The notes: generated from the sequence alone by a model not told the origin. A stretch of 64,000 nt of DNA from Sequoia sempervirens (GCA_007258455.2 VDFB02000001.1:15273747-15337746); one strand, 5' to 3'. Positions 21,885 through 33,527 are shown, numbered from the stretch's first letter. Numbers and translations are program-made.

Positions 21885-23027
21885 TGTATACGCATAAAAA
21901 TGGTCATGTCTATAACCCTGGCAATTAATTAAATACTTATTATTTAATTAATTTCTCTAAAAGTCTTCAAAATATGATTAATTTTGATTAATTTAATTAT
22001 ATTGTTCATTCACTTTATTCTTCTTTCATAATTGAATAAATTTATTTTTTTTAATTATTTTCATACGTCCACTTAAATAATTAAATAAATAAATTTTATT
22101 TATTTAAATTAATTATCATCATTTGAATTTAAATTAAATCTTTTGATTTAATTAAGTTTAAATCTCTTTTTCTTCTATTTTAAATCCTTCTTCTAATTAA
22201 TTAAATATTTCATTTAATTAATTTCATAAATGTGATTTAATTAAATAAACCTTATTTAATTAAATATCTTATGCTTTCTTTCTAAATCACAACTAGATAT
22301 TTTATTATCTTTTATTTTCTTCTCATATCATAATTAAATATTTTATTTAATATGATATCTTCTGCTTTCTTCAAAAATCATAATTAAAGCTTTCTTCTTA
22401 TCACAAACTTTCTTCTGCTTTCTTTAAAAGCTTAAGAAAAGCTGCATGTCATCCACAAGTAAATAATTGAATTTTTAATTCATTATTTATCATCTTTAAA
22501 TTTTTCTAATATCTTCTAAAAAAAGATGATTTTCTATCATCTTATCTTGTCTTTCTTTGAAAAAGAAAACAAAGCTTGTTTTCTATTTTTATTCTATCTT
22601 TTTCTTCAGTCTCATTCATCTTGCACCATTTGATCTGTCAGGAATTATCACAGCCATTGATCATATCAGCCAATCAAAATCTCTATAAATATAACCTCTC
22701 ACAATTCATTTTGGGGATTGATTCTTCTAGCATCTTCACTCTATCAAAATAATTCTTCAATCGCCATCTATCATCTTCATCACATCGTTATGCTGCAAAA
22801 TTGAGCAACCAACATTCCTCCAACAATCAACCTTCAAAATCTTGCATCCTTGTGCAGGTGGAAAAGAGTCATGGAGATCAATCAACACTAGTTTGAAAAT
22901 CGGTTTGCACGTTCTTTGTTTACTATTTTATTTTCATTCTAGTTTGTGCTTCATGGTGCTTGATAGGATTTAATTTGTTTATTTTCTTCAATGCATTTAA
23001 ACTCTTTGATTTATTTCCCTATCTACA
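21885..23027 (+). repeat. 3' LTR of element A
   Basis: 1143 bases, same ends as the 5' LTR, differing by scattered substitutions and short indels. Followed by CAACC (23028-23032), the right copy of the target duplication. Confidence 0.9.
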
Positions 23028-23032
23028 CAACC

Positions 23033-23520
23033 ATTGCACCACATAGCCTTGTGGTGTTTCACTTGCAATATGTCAAACATGTAAAAATTATTGCAATATC
23101 GTCAGTTGATAAACATATTTATTCTTGGTAGAATGTATGCAATGAAAATAATCTCAAGATATATATACATCAATATACTTGAAAATAATTAGATAATATG
23201 GGTGATTAATATATTTATACGTACCTGTTTATCTCTTAAACCATATGCTAAATCAATTTCCCTTTGTGTAACATTGGAATCTCTATTTATGATGAGCTTC
23301 TTTAACCAATGAAGCCACACCTTCCCATGTTAATCGCGACCAGATTGTTGACATCGTTCAATCCATACCATCATCCAATCAAGATTGTTGGCGACGTGCA
23401 AATGTAGTGCATCCCACTCTTAACCAACTGTACCAAAATAAATTGAAATTCACAAACGATGTATAATTAGTTAAATACCACAGTATACGACCTTAATTTA
23501 TAATTGATGTATATTGAAGA
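23033..23520 (-). other. CACTA interior between DUF4216 and DUF4218
   Basis: Intron-like AT-rich sequence plus short coding-looking stretches on the minus strand that lead into the DUF4216 exon on the other side of element A. No separate gene. Confidence 0.5.
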
Positions 23521-23949
23521 TTAAAAATTAAATAAGTACAATATACATAAAAACCATATGTAAAATTCATTCCAATTAATCTCCATGATCATCTTATAAT
23601 TACCTCTCACTTTCCTCAATCTACCTTTCCCCAACAGGTACTCCCCTTCGAATTTGTTAATGGAGTTGGGATCCCAAATGCGATCTAAATGGATCTTTGC
23701 TACAAACTTAGGAAGATATTCACTAATGTACACCATGGTCTGGTATACCATATATCCCTCCACCATAGAACCCTCAGGATGTGCTCTTTGTCTAACCAAA
23801 GCCTTCAAAAATTTCAAGTGCCTCTCAACCATCCACATTGACCTTGTGTGTACAGGTCCACACAATTCAATCTCCTCAACTTGGTGTATGAGGTAGTGTT
23901 CTTGTGCATTGAAAAATGTTGAAGGTAGACACTTTTGCATTTCACACAT
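23521..23949 (-). pseudogene. CACTA transposase DUF4218 exon
   Basis: Open for about 140 codons. KCLPSTFFNAQEHYLIHQ, then GPVHTRSMWMVERHLKFLK, then QRAHPEGSMVEGYMVY match the DUF4218 pattern (FPP-FF----HL--HL, then GPV--RWMYP-ER-L--LK, then A-PEGSI-EGY). DUF4218 is usually fused C-terminal to the tnp2 transposase domain; its biochemical role is not known. The protein is about right for the whole domain. Confidence 0.85.
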
Positions 23950-24144
23950 TAGGCGAGGAATTTTTCTCTTCCAATAATTTATATCTTCTTTATAGATTTC
24001 TTTAGATGATAGCCATCTACAAGTGATTCAGGCAGCAAATATATTATGATATTTAACAAAAATATACAGTATATTACATAACAAGTAAAACAAATGGCAA
24101 TTATAAGATGTATACAACGAATTGAACAAATCTCGCTACTTACC

Positions 24145-24800
24145 TCATTTATTTTCCAAGATCATATATAACTTGCTTGACATTGTTGTCAAAGTTGTCT
24201 GGGAGAGATAGAGGTAGAACGTACTGCAACAATTATAAAATGATCTTTTCATTATTTTTCCAAAAGTAGTAAACACAATACACTGAAAAGTACATGCATT
24301 ATACAAGTGTATATAATATACCAGAATAATTACCTTAATGAAGGTATGCCAATCATGTGTTTTCATCCCTGACCCAAATTCACCTTTCTTTGTTATTATA
24401 TTGTTTATGTTTGCAGCAAATCTGTGGGAAATCAATTTTTTTATGACTTCTTTTATAGCATTGATTTGCTGCTCTGTTAATAACCAAGGAAGGGCACTTA
24501 TATTAATTTGGTCTCCATCACTATTTAATTGAATGACATTTTTATTATATGATTGGCTTCTGAATGTCACTACAAATTTTGACAATTTTTTCTTTGTCAT
24601 GCCTTCCATCAAATATTTTCCATAACGTTTCTGTTATATTCTTTCCGATATGCATTGTATCAAACAAATGCACAATTTGTAGCTGCTCATAGTAGGGCAA
24701 CCTACTAAATTGTCTGGGATAACTTTTTTAGGTCCCTATGGAAGGCTGACCATTAATGCCTTGACGACCTTCATGAAGCATATAAGTTAAACAAATTAAC
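24145..24800 (-). pseudogene. CACTA tnp2 transposase, C-terminal part
   Basis: Upstream part: LQIVHLFDTMHIGKNITETL matches the tnp2 motif with DVMHIEKN. Then LPWLLTEQQINAIKEVI and SGMKTHDWHTFIKVI match the K-EK---C--L region and the GLKSHDWH-L motif. Tnp2 is the En/Spm-type transposase. Element B interrupts the protein just upstream (24887), and stops are present near 24725. Confidence 0.85.
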
Positions 24801-24881
24801 AAGCACAATCATTATCCATACAACATGATTAAACAGACACATTATAAAAATATAAATTCAAAACATATCATATATGATAGA

Positions 24882-24886
24882 TAAAC
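24882..24886. repeat. Probable target duplication TAAAC, left
   Basis: TAAAC precedes LTR B; TAAAC also follows the last CA of the 3' LTR at 32239-32243. Less certain than for element A because the 3' end of the 5' LTR does not align cleanly. Confidence 0.55.
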
Positions 24887-26134
24887 TGTATACACATAAA
24901 ATGGTCATGTCTATAATCCCGCAATTAATTAAATTATTATTTAATTAATTTTTAAAAATCCTCTACATATGATTAAATTTAATTAATTTAATTATATTGT
25001 TCATTCATCTTATTCTTCTTTCGTAATTAAATAAATTTAGTTTATTTAATTATTTTCATATGTCCACTTAATTAATTAAATAAATACATTTTTATTTATT
25101 TAAATTAATTATCATTGTTTGAATTTAAATTAAATCTTTAGATTTAATTAAGTTTAAATATCTCTCTTTCTTCTATTTTAATTTCTTCTTCTAAATAATT
25201 AAATGTTTCATTTAATTAATTTCATAAATGTGATTTAATTAAATAAATCTTATTTAATTAAAGGATCTTATGCTTTCTTTCTAAATCACAATTAGATATT
25301 TTATTTAATGGTGAAATCTTTTGTTTTCTTCTCATATCATAATTAAATATTTTATTTAAATATGAGATCTTCTGCTTTCTTCAAAAACTCTAATTAAAGC
25401 TTTATTCTTATCACAAACTTTCTTATGCTTTAAAAGCTTAATTAAATATTTCATTTAATTAAGAAAAAGCTGAATTTCATCCACAAATAAATAATTGAAT
25501 GTTTAATTCATTATTTATCAGCTTTTAAATCTTTCTTTTATTCTTTTAAAGAAAGATGATTTCTTATCTTCTTATCTTTTCCTCTTTCATAAAAATAGAA
25601 AAATCTTGTTTTCAAGTTTTCTTCTATTTTCTCTTCAGTTTCATCCATCTTCAGCCATTCCATCTGTTAGGAATTATCACAACGGTCAATCAAGATAGCC
25701 AATTAGAATCATTCGAAAAACTCTATAAATACCTGTGTGAATCTAAGCATTGATAATAGGCAATTAATTAGAGTTCATGCATTTAATTCATTTAGTATTT
25801 TAATATAATAGCATCATGTTTACTTCAAGCATATTAGTTCAATTCCATATCATGGCTTAGTCTTGCATCATGCATCATATTTAAATCTCGTTCTTTAGGA
25901 AGACAGTTTGTTGAGCCTAGCACATAAATCTGAGAGCAAAAGCTGGAATTAACAAAAACACTGAAGATAGAGGACAATAAGAAGACAATCAAAACAGAAT
26001 ATTGAGTTTGCATTTACTTACCTTTTATTTTTTGTTTTGATACAATGTCTTATTAGTGTGCTTGAATATTATTTAATTCATTTCATTATGCATATTTGTT
26101 AGATCATTGTATATATTTGCATATTAGATTCACA
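24887..26134 (+). repeat. 5' LTR of element B
   Basis: Matches 31008-32238. TATA box 25724-25730 after AGCCAATTAGAAT. The end is placed at ...GATTCACA by the TG/CA rule; clear identity with the 3' LTR stops near 26095. I could not find a convincing primer binding site: TTTGGACATTCGG near 26204 is a weak candidate and would imply a longer LTR. Confidence 0.65.
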
Positions 26135-26171
26135 TCAGTATTCTGAAAAGGCTGAATGAAAACATTAACGG

Positions 26172-27165
26172 TTGTCATGTCCTTTTGAACCCTTTGTGGA
26201 GGACATTTGGACATTCGGTTCATTATCATTTCTATTTTATTTTCATATCATTATCATTCTTATTTCTCATTCATTTACCATTTTACATTTTCATATCATT
26301 ATCATTCTTATTTCTCATCTATCATTATCATTTCTATTTCATTTTCCATCATTATCATTATCATTCTCATTCTTCATTCATTATCATTTCATCATTATCA
26401 TTATCATTTTCATTTATCAGTCATTATCATTTCATCATTAACATTATCGGTATCATTTCTCATTCATTATCATTATCATTCGCATTTCTCATTCATTTAT
26501 CATTTCTCATCTATCATTATCATTTTCATTTATATCATTATCATTTCATCATTATCATTATCTTTATTATTATCATTATCATTTATATTTCATTATCATT
26601 ATTTATCCTTTCTCGTTCACTATCATTTCCATTTCATTTTCATTCATTATCATTATCATTATTTATCCTTTCTCAATCATTATCATTTCTCATTCATATT
26701 CATTATCATTATCATTATTTTTCCTATTTCACTTTCTATCATTATCATCATCATTATTATTTCTATTTCATTTTCTATCATTAGATTCATTCGTTATAAT
26801 TTTCTTATATTCTTATCATTATCATCATCATTCATTCATCATTTCATATCATTATTTTCATTATTTTTCAAAAAAAACATCATCATTTCTCGATTACTAT
26901 TATCATTATCTTTTCTCTCATATCATTATCATTCATCATCCCATTATCATTTTATCATTTATCATTTACTACCATTTATATCATTTCATTACCATTGCAC
27001 TCATTCCTTTCATATTATTGCATTCCACCTTATAATTATTCTATTATCATCACATTGCCATTTTCATTACATAAACATTACCAAACATATCATTTATCCT
27101 TTCACCATTATCATTATCAGTATCACATTCATTATCTACCATTCTCATATCACAATTTCATGATG
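26172..27165 (+). repeat. CATTAT-rich degenerate satellite, ~1 kb
   Basis: Almost pure TCATTATCATT and close variants for about 990 bases, with short T-rich interruptions. All long frames here (His/Ile/Phe/Ser-rich) are products of the repeat. It stands between the 5' LTR and the 3' end of the antisense PMD frame. Confidence 0.9.
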
Positions 27166-27565
27166 CATTTCATATACATACTATTCATTTCTACATTTGA
27201 ACCAAAATTCAAAAATCAACATCTCATATATACATTATCACAATCATTGCATGTACATCCTAGATCATCCGTCTGCATCATATCATTAAATCATCTTGCA
27301 TCATAACAATTAGTCCGCATAAACAGTAAAAACATATCAAAAGTCATCTCATATCATACATGCATAAAAGTAGCATCCATATCACATCACAAATGCACAA
27401 ACATATCATCATCACAAACATCATCGCTACATATCATCGCTCATCAAAATAATACAAATGTCCAATGTCCAATGAAACTAAAAAGTTCAAAACATAATAC
27501 ATGAGATATGACCAAAACTCAATATACATGCCCTGCATATGTGCAAAATATATTGGTCCCAAACA

Positions 27566-29545
27566 CTAGCTGGTAGATGCCCCTAAAGGAGCTTGTCCGG
27601 AAGGAGGCGGCCTGCCACTACCCCCTGCATCAGGATCCCGTCGAGGTCCTGTAACCTCTCTGCCATGTGTCGATGTCCGTGATCGGGTCCTCGTCCTACT
27701 ATGTGATTGTGGATAAGGCTCTCGCCGCTCGGGAGGACACAACTTCTCATATCGGACTCTTTAGTACTCATCCTCTCTGGCTGCCTCAAGTCCCTTTGCA
27801 ATGGCCTCCCATAAGGATGTACTCTCTACAGTACCCATGAGTCTCTGTGCCACACCCTCGGCCTCCAATGCCCGTCATCTAAGTGCATTCCTCTCCGCTA
27901 CCAACTGTGTCACCTGCGAATCTGGGGTAGGTACCTGAGCCTAAGCCTAAACTTGTACCTGTGCCTGAGCCTGTATCTGTGTCTGGGCCTGTGGAAGCTG
28001 TGCCTACAACTGCACTATCACACTCTGTGCTTGAGCTAGCTGGCTCTGTAGCTGTGCCTACTGGCCTTGAAAAGTCTAAATCTGAGCCTGCAATGCAGCC
28101 ATCTGTGCCTGCTGAGAGGAGGACAACACCCTAATCACTATCCGTAGTCTGCCACTAGATCTGGCTCACCAAACAATATGCGCTCTACCCAGACTATCCA
28201 ACCTCTGCTGCCTCTCCTCATCCCCATCATCTCCACCATCATCCCCATCATCTGAGCTGTCCTCGTCTTCATCTCCTCCATCTCTGCTCTCCTCACCCTC
28301 ATCTCCCTCCTCCTCTCCCTCCTCCTCTCCTTCGCCTATATCCTACTCTCCACCGGCCACATCCTCATGTATCCCTGCCCCTAGCTGTGGCAGTATCCCA
28401 ATCACTCGTGGCTCATCTGGCACTGTAAATCATGGAAATGGATGCGTATGGAAATACTGGTCATGATCATCTGTCATCCCTGCATCCTGCACCTCTGGTC
28501 TGTCTGTCCATACCTCTAGCTGCAAGGTAGAATACTCTGTATATGCTACCTGGTATCGAATGCACGGTCCCCATCCTGGATCACCCTTGCGCCGCCCATA
28601 ATGAGCAACGCCCTGGGGCATCCCCTATGTAAATCCAAACTATCTCAAGACCCGTAATGCTAGAAATCTCTCAATAATAAAGGGGGTCCGCCCAATCAGA
28701 TATTGTGGTCTGTAGACAAATGGCATCTCTAAGTGATCACTCGCCCATGCCTCATAATCCGTGTACGGTCTCCATATCACTGCATCTATGTCATCCAATA
28801 CATGTCGCCAATACTCTACCTTGCCCAACTTTTGTTGGACAAGTGCACTGGAATATGCATACACGTAAGGTCTCCCTGCTAGCCTATATCTTGTATAATG
28901 TGGTCTCGTGATCGCAATATGCTCCCACGCCCATATCTGTAGAAGCGTCACCCCACTGGCCAAGCTAGTGGATCCTCTATATACAACCTGATGAAGATCA
29001 TGATACATGTCAGCTAATACACAGCTCCCCCAGGCAAATCTCCGTGGCTGTGTCACCAACCACTCCAACATCCTACCCCAACCAACTGCAAATCCCTTCG
29101 ACCGACGGTCTAGTCCAAGGAAGCCTCCAATGAATGTAGCCAACACAGCAACTAAGGTTGGATACCTATTGAAATCCTCCCAATCTATCCAGTAACCACA
29201 AATGCTCACATCGCCACATATCCACCGCAGTGCCTCAGTCCCACCAATCTCCTTGTGGTCATAAACCACAAGGGCACCGACAACTGGGATCCCAAGAATC
29301 CTGTACACATCCTCGAGCATCACACTCATCTCACTAGTCAGCAAGTGAAAAGTGTTATGCTCCGAGTGCCATCTCTCTACCAAAGCGGTCAACAGTCCCC
29401 TATTGATCCGAATACCTCGCGGCATCGTCAACAAAGGTCCCAATCCATAATATGCTATTAACTATAACTCAGCTAGAGTAAGCTCTCCTACTCGCTCCCA
29501 ACATAGTGGGAACCACTCTCTAATCTAGAGGCTTTTAAAAGCCTC
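27566..29545 (-). pseudogene. Plant mobile domain (PMD) protein, antisense in element B
   Basis: One unshifted minus-strand frame of ~660 codons. N-part: a PMD (MAIN/MAIL1-like, also called aminotransferase-like mobile domain): LLTALVERWHSEHNTFHL, MSVMLEDVYRILGIPVVG, then FAWGSCVLADMYHDL and LLQIWAWEHI. Then an acidic tract (GEGEEEGEEEGDEGEE), a Gln/Ala coiled coil (AQLQSQLAQAQ) and an Arg/Ser/Pro-rich end (SRTRTRTSTHGRE) to TAG 27566. In-frame stops: TAG 29525, 29462, 28640, 28625, 28343, 28076, 28058, 28004, 27947, 27941; TGA 28430, 28166, 27875; TAA 27761. Host PMD proteins act in silencing and genome integrity, and PMDs are known in transposons; this copy's role is unknown. Longest open part 28640-29443. 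Confidence 0.85.
29528..29545. other. Perfect 18-base palindrome at start of PMD frame
   Basis: GAGGCTTTTAAAAGCCTC. It lies within coding-looking sequence (EAFKSL on the minus strand), so it may be chance. Confidence 0.6.
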
Positions 29546-30119
29546 CTATTTTGTTTGATCATCACAAATGACACATAAATCAGACTCATATCATGTGATC
29601 TATCTACCCAGCAAATTCACTCAATGACACACAATCAACAAAATCATATCAATGACCCATATCAAGTGCTACATCAATCTATCTGAATATCAAATAAATC
29701 TACTCTATCATCATTTACTATTTGTTTTTCTTTTTTGAAATGCAAATTTATCAACACACAAATCATTTCCTATTTGTATTTCAATCATGAATGCAAATTT
29801 ATAGCCTCATTTTTACTATTTGGTTTCTATCACAGAAAGAAAATTTACCAGACATCTACTCTTTGTTTTCAATCGCGAGAAGCAAAGTTATCAACCACAA
29901 CATCAATCAATCAATCAAATTACTCTTTATTGTTCGCCACAAAGTTATCAGCTATCTACTCTTTGTTTTCTATTTTTGAAGCAAAGTTATTAGTTCTTTA
30001 TCAGATTTTCTATCAATTTTCCCATATCAACATGATGGTACTATAATTCATCTATCTATTGACTAAGGAAGCAATTTAAATCATCATTTTTTATCACACA
30101 AGCATTCTGTGAAAAATTT
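29546..30119 (-). other. Region upstream of PMD frame, no gene seen
   Basis: AT-rich. The PMD frame can be read a little further (to about 29600) before TGA. Three partial repeats of ...ATCTACTCTTTGTTTTC... occur at about 29856 and 29957. It could hold the promoter of the antisense gene. Confidence 0.4.
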
Positions 30120-30500
30120 TCCAAATGCACTATTCTGTTGCCCAGATGCGCTAAAACACTGATGCACTATAGTTTCACTCATATGTGCTACACTTTTTCC
30201 TGGATGCGCTAAAACTCGACATGCGCTAATCTATTCCATGAATGTGCCATTTTAACTGTTAAATGTGCAACTTTATCTATTTCAAACCCTAGCCTATATG
30301 CGCAATTTTGTGCCCTAGAGGTGCTACATGATCATACTAGCTGAGTTTGACCTATATGCGCTACTCTATTTTTTGAATGCGCTAAAAGATGCATTTTTAA
30401 CCTACGCCTGGATGCGCTATAAAATTTCCTATATGCGCTACAGAATTTTTTGAATGCGCTAAAAGTTTTCTCAAATCCGCTAAAATGTGCTAAGAAATTG
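30120..30500. repeat. ATGCGCTA motif array
   Basis: ATGCGCTA occurs exactly at 30146, 30203, 30221, 30356, 30377, 30412, 30431 and 30453, with about nine one-base variants (ATGCACTA, ATGTGCTA, ATCCGCTA and others) between them. Larger units such as TATATGCGCTAC followed by TTTTTTGAATGCGCTAAAAG occur twice, about 76 bases apart. Confidence 0.8.
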
Positions 30501-30993
30501 AAAATCGACCTAAAATATTTGCAAAATCCATTCAAAATGTGAAATTTGACATCATAAACGGTTGGAATCACTCACTGGTGGTCCATAAGTAGCTGGTCTC
30601 TGGTATTGGCGCGCTCGCTCGAATCTATGCCTGTGCAATGGGATCTTCATCTCGCCAAGTCACTATCAGAGCTCACTTTTCACTGTAGCAGCAAGGTGAA
30701 AATAACACTTCATTTTTCCCCTTTTTACCTTTTAAGGGTCTATTAGGGTGGGGGTTAATGGCATTTTTCATTCCTTCCATTTTTTTAATTTTTTATTTTT
30801 TTAATTTTTTTTTCACTGGGCCATCACAAACATCATTTATCAGGAGCTAAATCACTATTTCCCTAATCATTCTCGACATCATCTTTTGTGATTTACCTCA
30901 TGAGGGGGCATCATCGACATCAAAAATCAGAAACATATCAGGGGCAAAAAAAAAATTATTTTCTTTGGAGCAATGTGTTTCACACATCACTTC

Positions 30994-31007
30994 AAAGAGG
31001 GGCAAAT
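30994..31007 (+). promoter_or_regulatory. Polypurine tract of element B
   Basis: AAAGAGGGGCAAAT directly before TGTATACACA of the 3' LTR. Confidence 0.75.
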
Positions 31008-32238
31008 TGTATACACATAAAAATGGTCATGTCTATAATCCTGGCAATTAATTAAATATTTATTATTTAATTAATTTTTCTAAAAATCCTCTACATATGA
31101 TTAAATTTAATTAATTTAATTATATTGTTCATTCATCGTATTCTTCTTTCATAATTAAATAAATTTAGTTTATTTAATTATTGTTCATATGTCCACTTAA
31201 TTAATTGAATAAATACATTTTTATTTATTTAAATTAATTATCATTGTTTGAATTTAAATTAAATCTTTTGATTTAATTAAGTTTAAATATCTCTCTTTCT
31301 TCTATTTTAATTTCTTCTTCTAAATAATTAAATGTTTCATTTAATTAATTTCATAAATGTGATTTAATTAAATAAATCTTATTTAATTAAAGGATCTTAT
31401 GCTTTCTTTCTAAATCATAATTAGATATTTTATTTAATTGTGAAATCTTCTATTTTCTTCTCATATCATAATTAAATATTTTATTTAAATATGAGATCTT
31501 CTGCTTTCTTCAAAAACCCTAATTAAAGCTTTATTCTTATCACAAACTTTCTTCTGCTTTAAAAGCTTAATTAAATATTTCATTTAATTAAGAAAAAATT
31601 GAATTTCATCCACAAATAAATAATTAAATTTTTAATTCATTATTTATCAGCTTTTAAATCTTTCTTTTATTCTTTTAAAAAAAGATGATTTCTTATCTTC
31701 TTATCTTTTCCTCTTTCATAAAAATAAAAAAATCTTGTTTTCAAGTTTTCTTCTATTTTCTCTTCAGTTTCATCCATCTTCAGCCATTCGATCTGTCAGG
31801 AATTATCACAACGGTCAATCAAGATAGCCAATCAGAATCATTCGAAAAACTCTATAAATACCTATGTGAATCTAAGCATTGATAATAGGCAATTAATTAG
31901 AGTTCATGCATTTAATTCATTTAGTATTTTAATATCATAGCATCATGTTAACTTCAAGCATATTAGTTCAATTCCATATCATGGCTTAGTCTTGCATCAT
32001 GCATCATATTTAAATCTCATTCTTTAGGAAGACAGTTTGTTGAGCCTAGCACATAAATCTGAGAGAGAAAAGTTGGAATTAACAAAAACACTGAAGATAG
32101 AGGACAATAAGACGACAATCGAAACAGAATATTGAGTTTGCATTTACTTACCTCTTATTTTCTATTTTGATACAATGTCTTATTGGTGTGCTTGAATATT
32201 ATTTAATTCATTTCATTATGTATATTTTCAATCACACA
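31008..32238 (+). repeat. 3' LTR of element B
   Basis: 1231 bases with TATA box 31853-31859. It is near-identical to the 5' LTR to about 32225, then ends TTCAATCACACA, possibly after a ~25-base deletion relative to the 5' copy. TAAAC follows. Confidence 0.8.
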
Positions 32239-32315
32239 TAAACAATTTGATCTAATGTTTAACCTTGATGATTAATTCTATTATATTCCAACTTCCATAG
32301 GTGAGGTGACATTCT

Positions 32316-33527
32316 TCATGGTTTTGATGTAGTCTCCTCTTTTCTATTGAAAAGATGTTTTTCAGTAGTTTGATACTTATGATTTCTATGGAGGAAGTGC
32401 CTATACTCATCAAACACATACTTTCCTAAACTTGTTGAACTACGAGATTTCATCTTTGGACCACAAATTGGACATGCAAATTTTCCCTTTGTTGGAAGAC
32501 CTGTAAGATGATATATAATTGGATTAAATATGTCAATTTTTATAATTATATATAATGAATAGATTATTTTAAAAACATTCATGATATCTACTTCATCAAA
32601 TTAAATATTATTAAAGTGCATTCGAACGTTATAACATACCACAAAAATGTGTTAGCCCTGGGGCATCATGAATTGTCCATACAAGCATTGCATGGAATTG
32701 AAATTGTCTTTGTCCTATTAGTCTGGAGACGTCATACATAGTGATGCCATTCCATAACTTTAGTAACTTTTCGATAAGAGGCTCGATATATACATTCATA
32801 TCTTTAACTTGGTACTTACCTAGTTGAATGAACATAAACATTACATAATTATTATAACCATTTTACTGCAATATATATAAATCAATGTACATGACTATTG
32901 AATGAAAAAATAATAAGTCATTATGCAACAAATAAGACAAATGAGATGCTACTACGTTAAAGAAAATTGATGTAAACAAATACCTGGAACAATCATTGAT
33001 AATATTATGTGCTCCCTCTTTATTGACATCTATGGAGGAATGTTATTGTTGATAACAAAAACAGGCCACACTAAGTAAATAGATCTCAGCTCTCCAAATG
33101 GATTGACACCATCTGCTCCCAATGAAAGCTTGAGATTATGAGGTTCTTCTTTAAAGTGTGGCCATTTTTCCTCCATGTCCCTAAATGTAGAACCATCTAC
33201 AGGCATTCGAAGAATTTCATCTCCACTTCTATTCCGTGCATAGTAATCCATCAATTGCACTAAGTTTTCATACCTAAATAATCGTTGCATACGTGGAATA
33301 ATGGGAATATAACAAAGAACCTTGTGAGGCACCTTTTTTGTTAGTTGATCTATTTGATATCTACTGATATGACATTCTAGGCATTCTGTTGCAAATTCTT
33401 GTTGTTTATGATATATAATATGATCATTGGGACATGAATCTATTGCTTGATACTCCATTCCTATATCTTTCATAATGGCACATAAATCTCGATATGAGCG
33501 AGGTAAAATATTTGATGGTGGTAACAA
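32316..33527 (-). pseudogene. CACTA tnp2 transposase, N-terminal and middle parts
   Basis: First exon (33527-33030): MLPPSNILPRSYRDLCAIMK, SCPNDHIIYHKQQ, CYIPIIPRMQRLFR, LRMPVDGSTFRDME and LSLGADGVNPFGE match the tnp2 (Transposase_21) pattern, including CPNDC-LY, PIIPRL-RLF and DG-NPFG. A TAG after NNNIPP breaks it, then MSIKREHIILSMIVPG leads to an intron. Second exon (about 32820-32640): MNVYIEPLIEKLLKLWNGI and AMLVWTIHDAPG. Third (about 32505-32330): LPTKGKFACPICGPKMK and YRHFLHRNHKY. Element B follows at 32238. Exon order and borders fit a normal En/Spm transposase. Confidence 0.85.

Larger units (their letters stand above)
14244..23027 (+). mobile_element. Complete non-autonomous LTR retrotransposon A
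   Basis: 5' LTR 14244-15390, primer site from 15394, interior to 21884, polypurine tract, 3' LTR 21885-23027; both LTRs start TG and end CA and are flanked by CAACC. The LTRs differ by only a few percent by eye, so insertion is fairly recent compared with the CACTA host. The interior (about 6.5 kb) has one long frame (17122-19716) and no polymerase or integrase. It would depend on proteins from another element. The primer-site type suggests the Tat/Ogre branch of Ty3 elements (inference). Confidence 0.9.
24887..32238 (+). mobile_element. Non-autonomous LTR retrotransposon B with antisense PMD gene
   Basis: 5' LTR from 24887 (TGTATACACA), 3' LTR 31008-32238, polypurine tract at 30994. The interior holds a CATTAT-rich satellite (26172-27165), a plant mobile domain frame on the minus strand (27566-29545), a motif array (30120-30500) and no sense-strand coding region. 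No polymerase, integrase or gag recognised. It lies within the tnp2 exon region of the CACTA element, flanked by TAAAC. The LTRs are very alike except for their last ~50 bases. It looks like a large retrotransposon derivative that picked up a host-type gene. Confidence 0.8.

Noticed and set aside
26195..26220. Primer site of element B (TTTGGACATTCGG)
   Set aside because: It resembles the position and TTTGG start of the element A site, but does not match a tRNA end I know and disagrees with the LTR border given by TAAAC.
26172..27163. Long plus-strand frames up to 318 codons
   Set aside because: They are translations of the CATTAT-type satellite and consist of Ile, Ser, Phe, His and Tyr.
27566..29545. 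TAG as a glutamine codon (alternative genetic code)
   Set aside because: The 10 TAGs at likely Gln positions would fit, but TGA and TAA stops occur in the same frame, neighbouring genes use normal stops, and no plant nuclear genome is known to recode TAG. C-to-T decay explains all of them.
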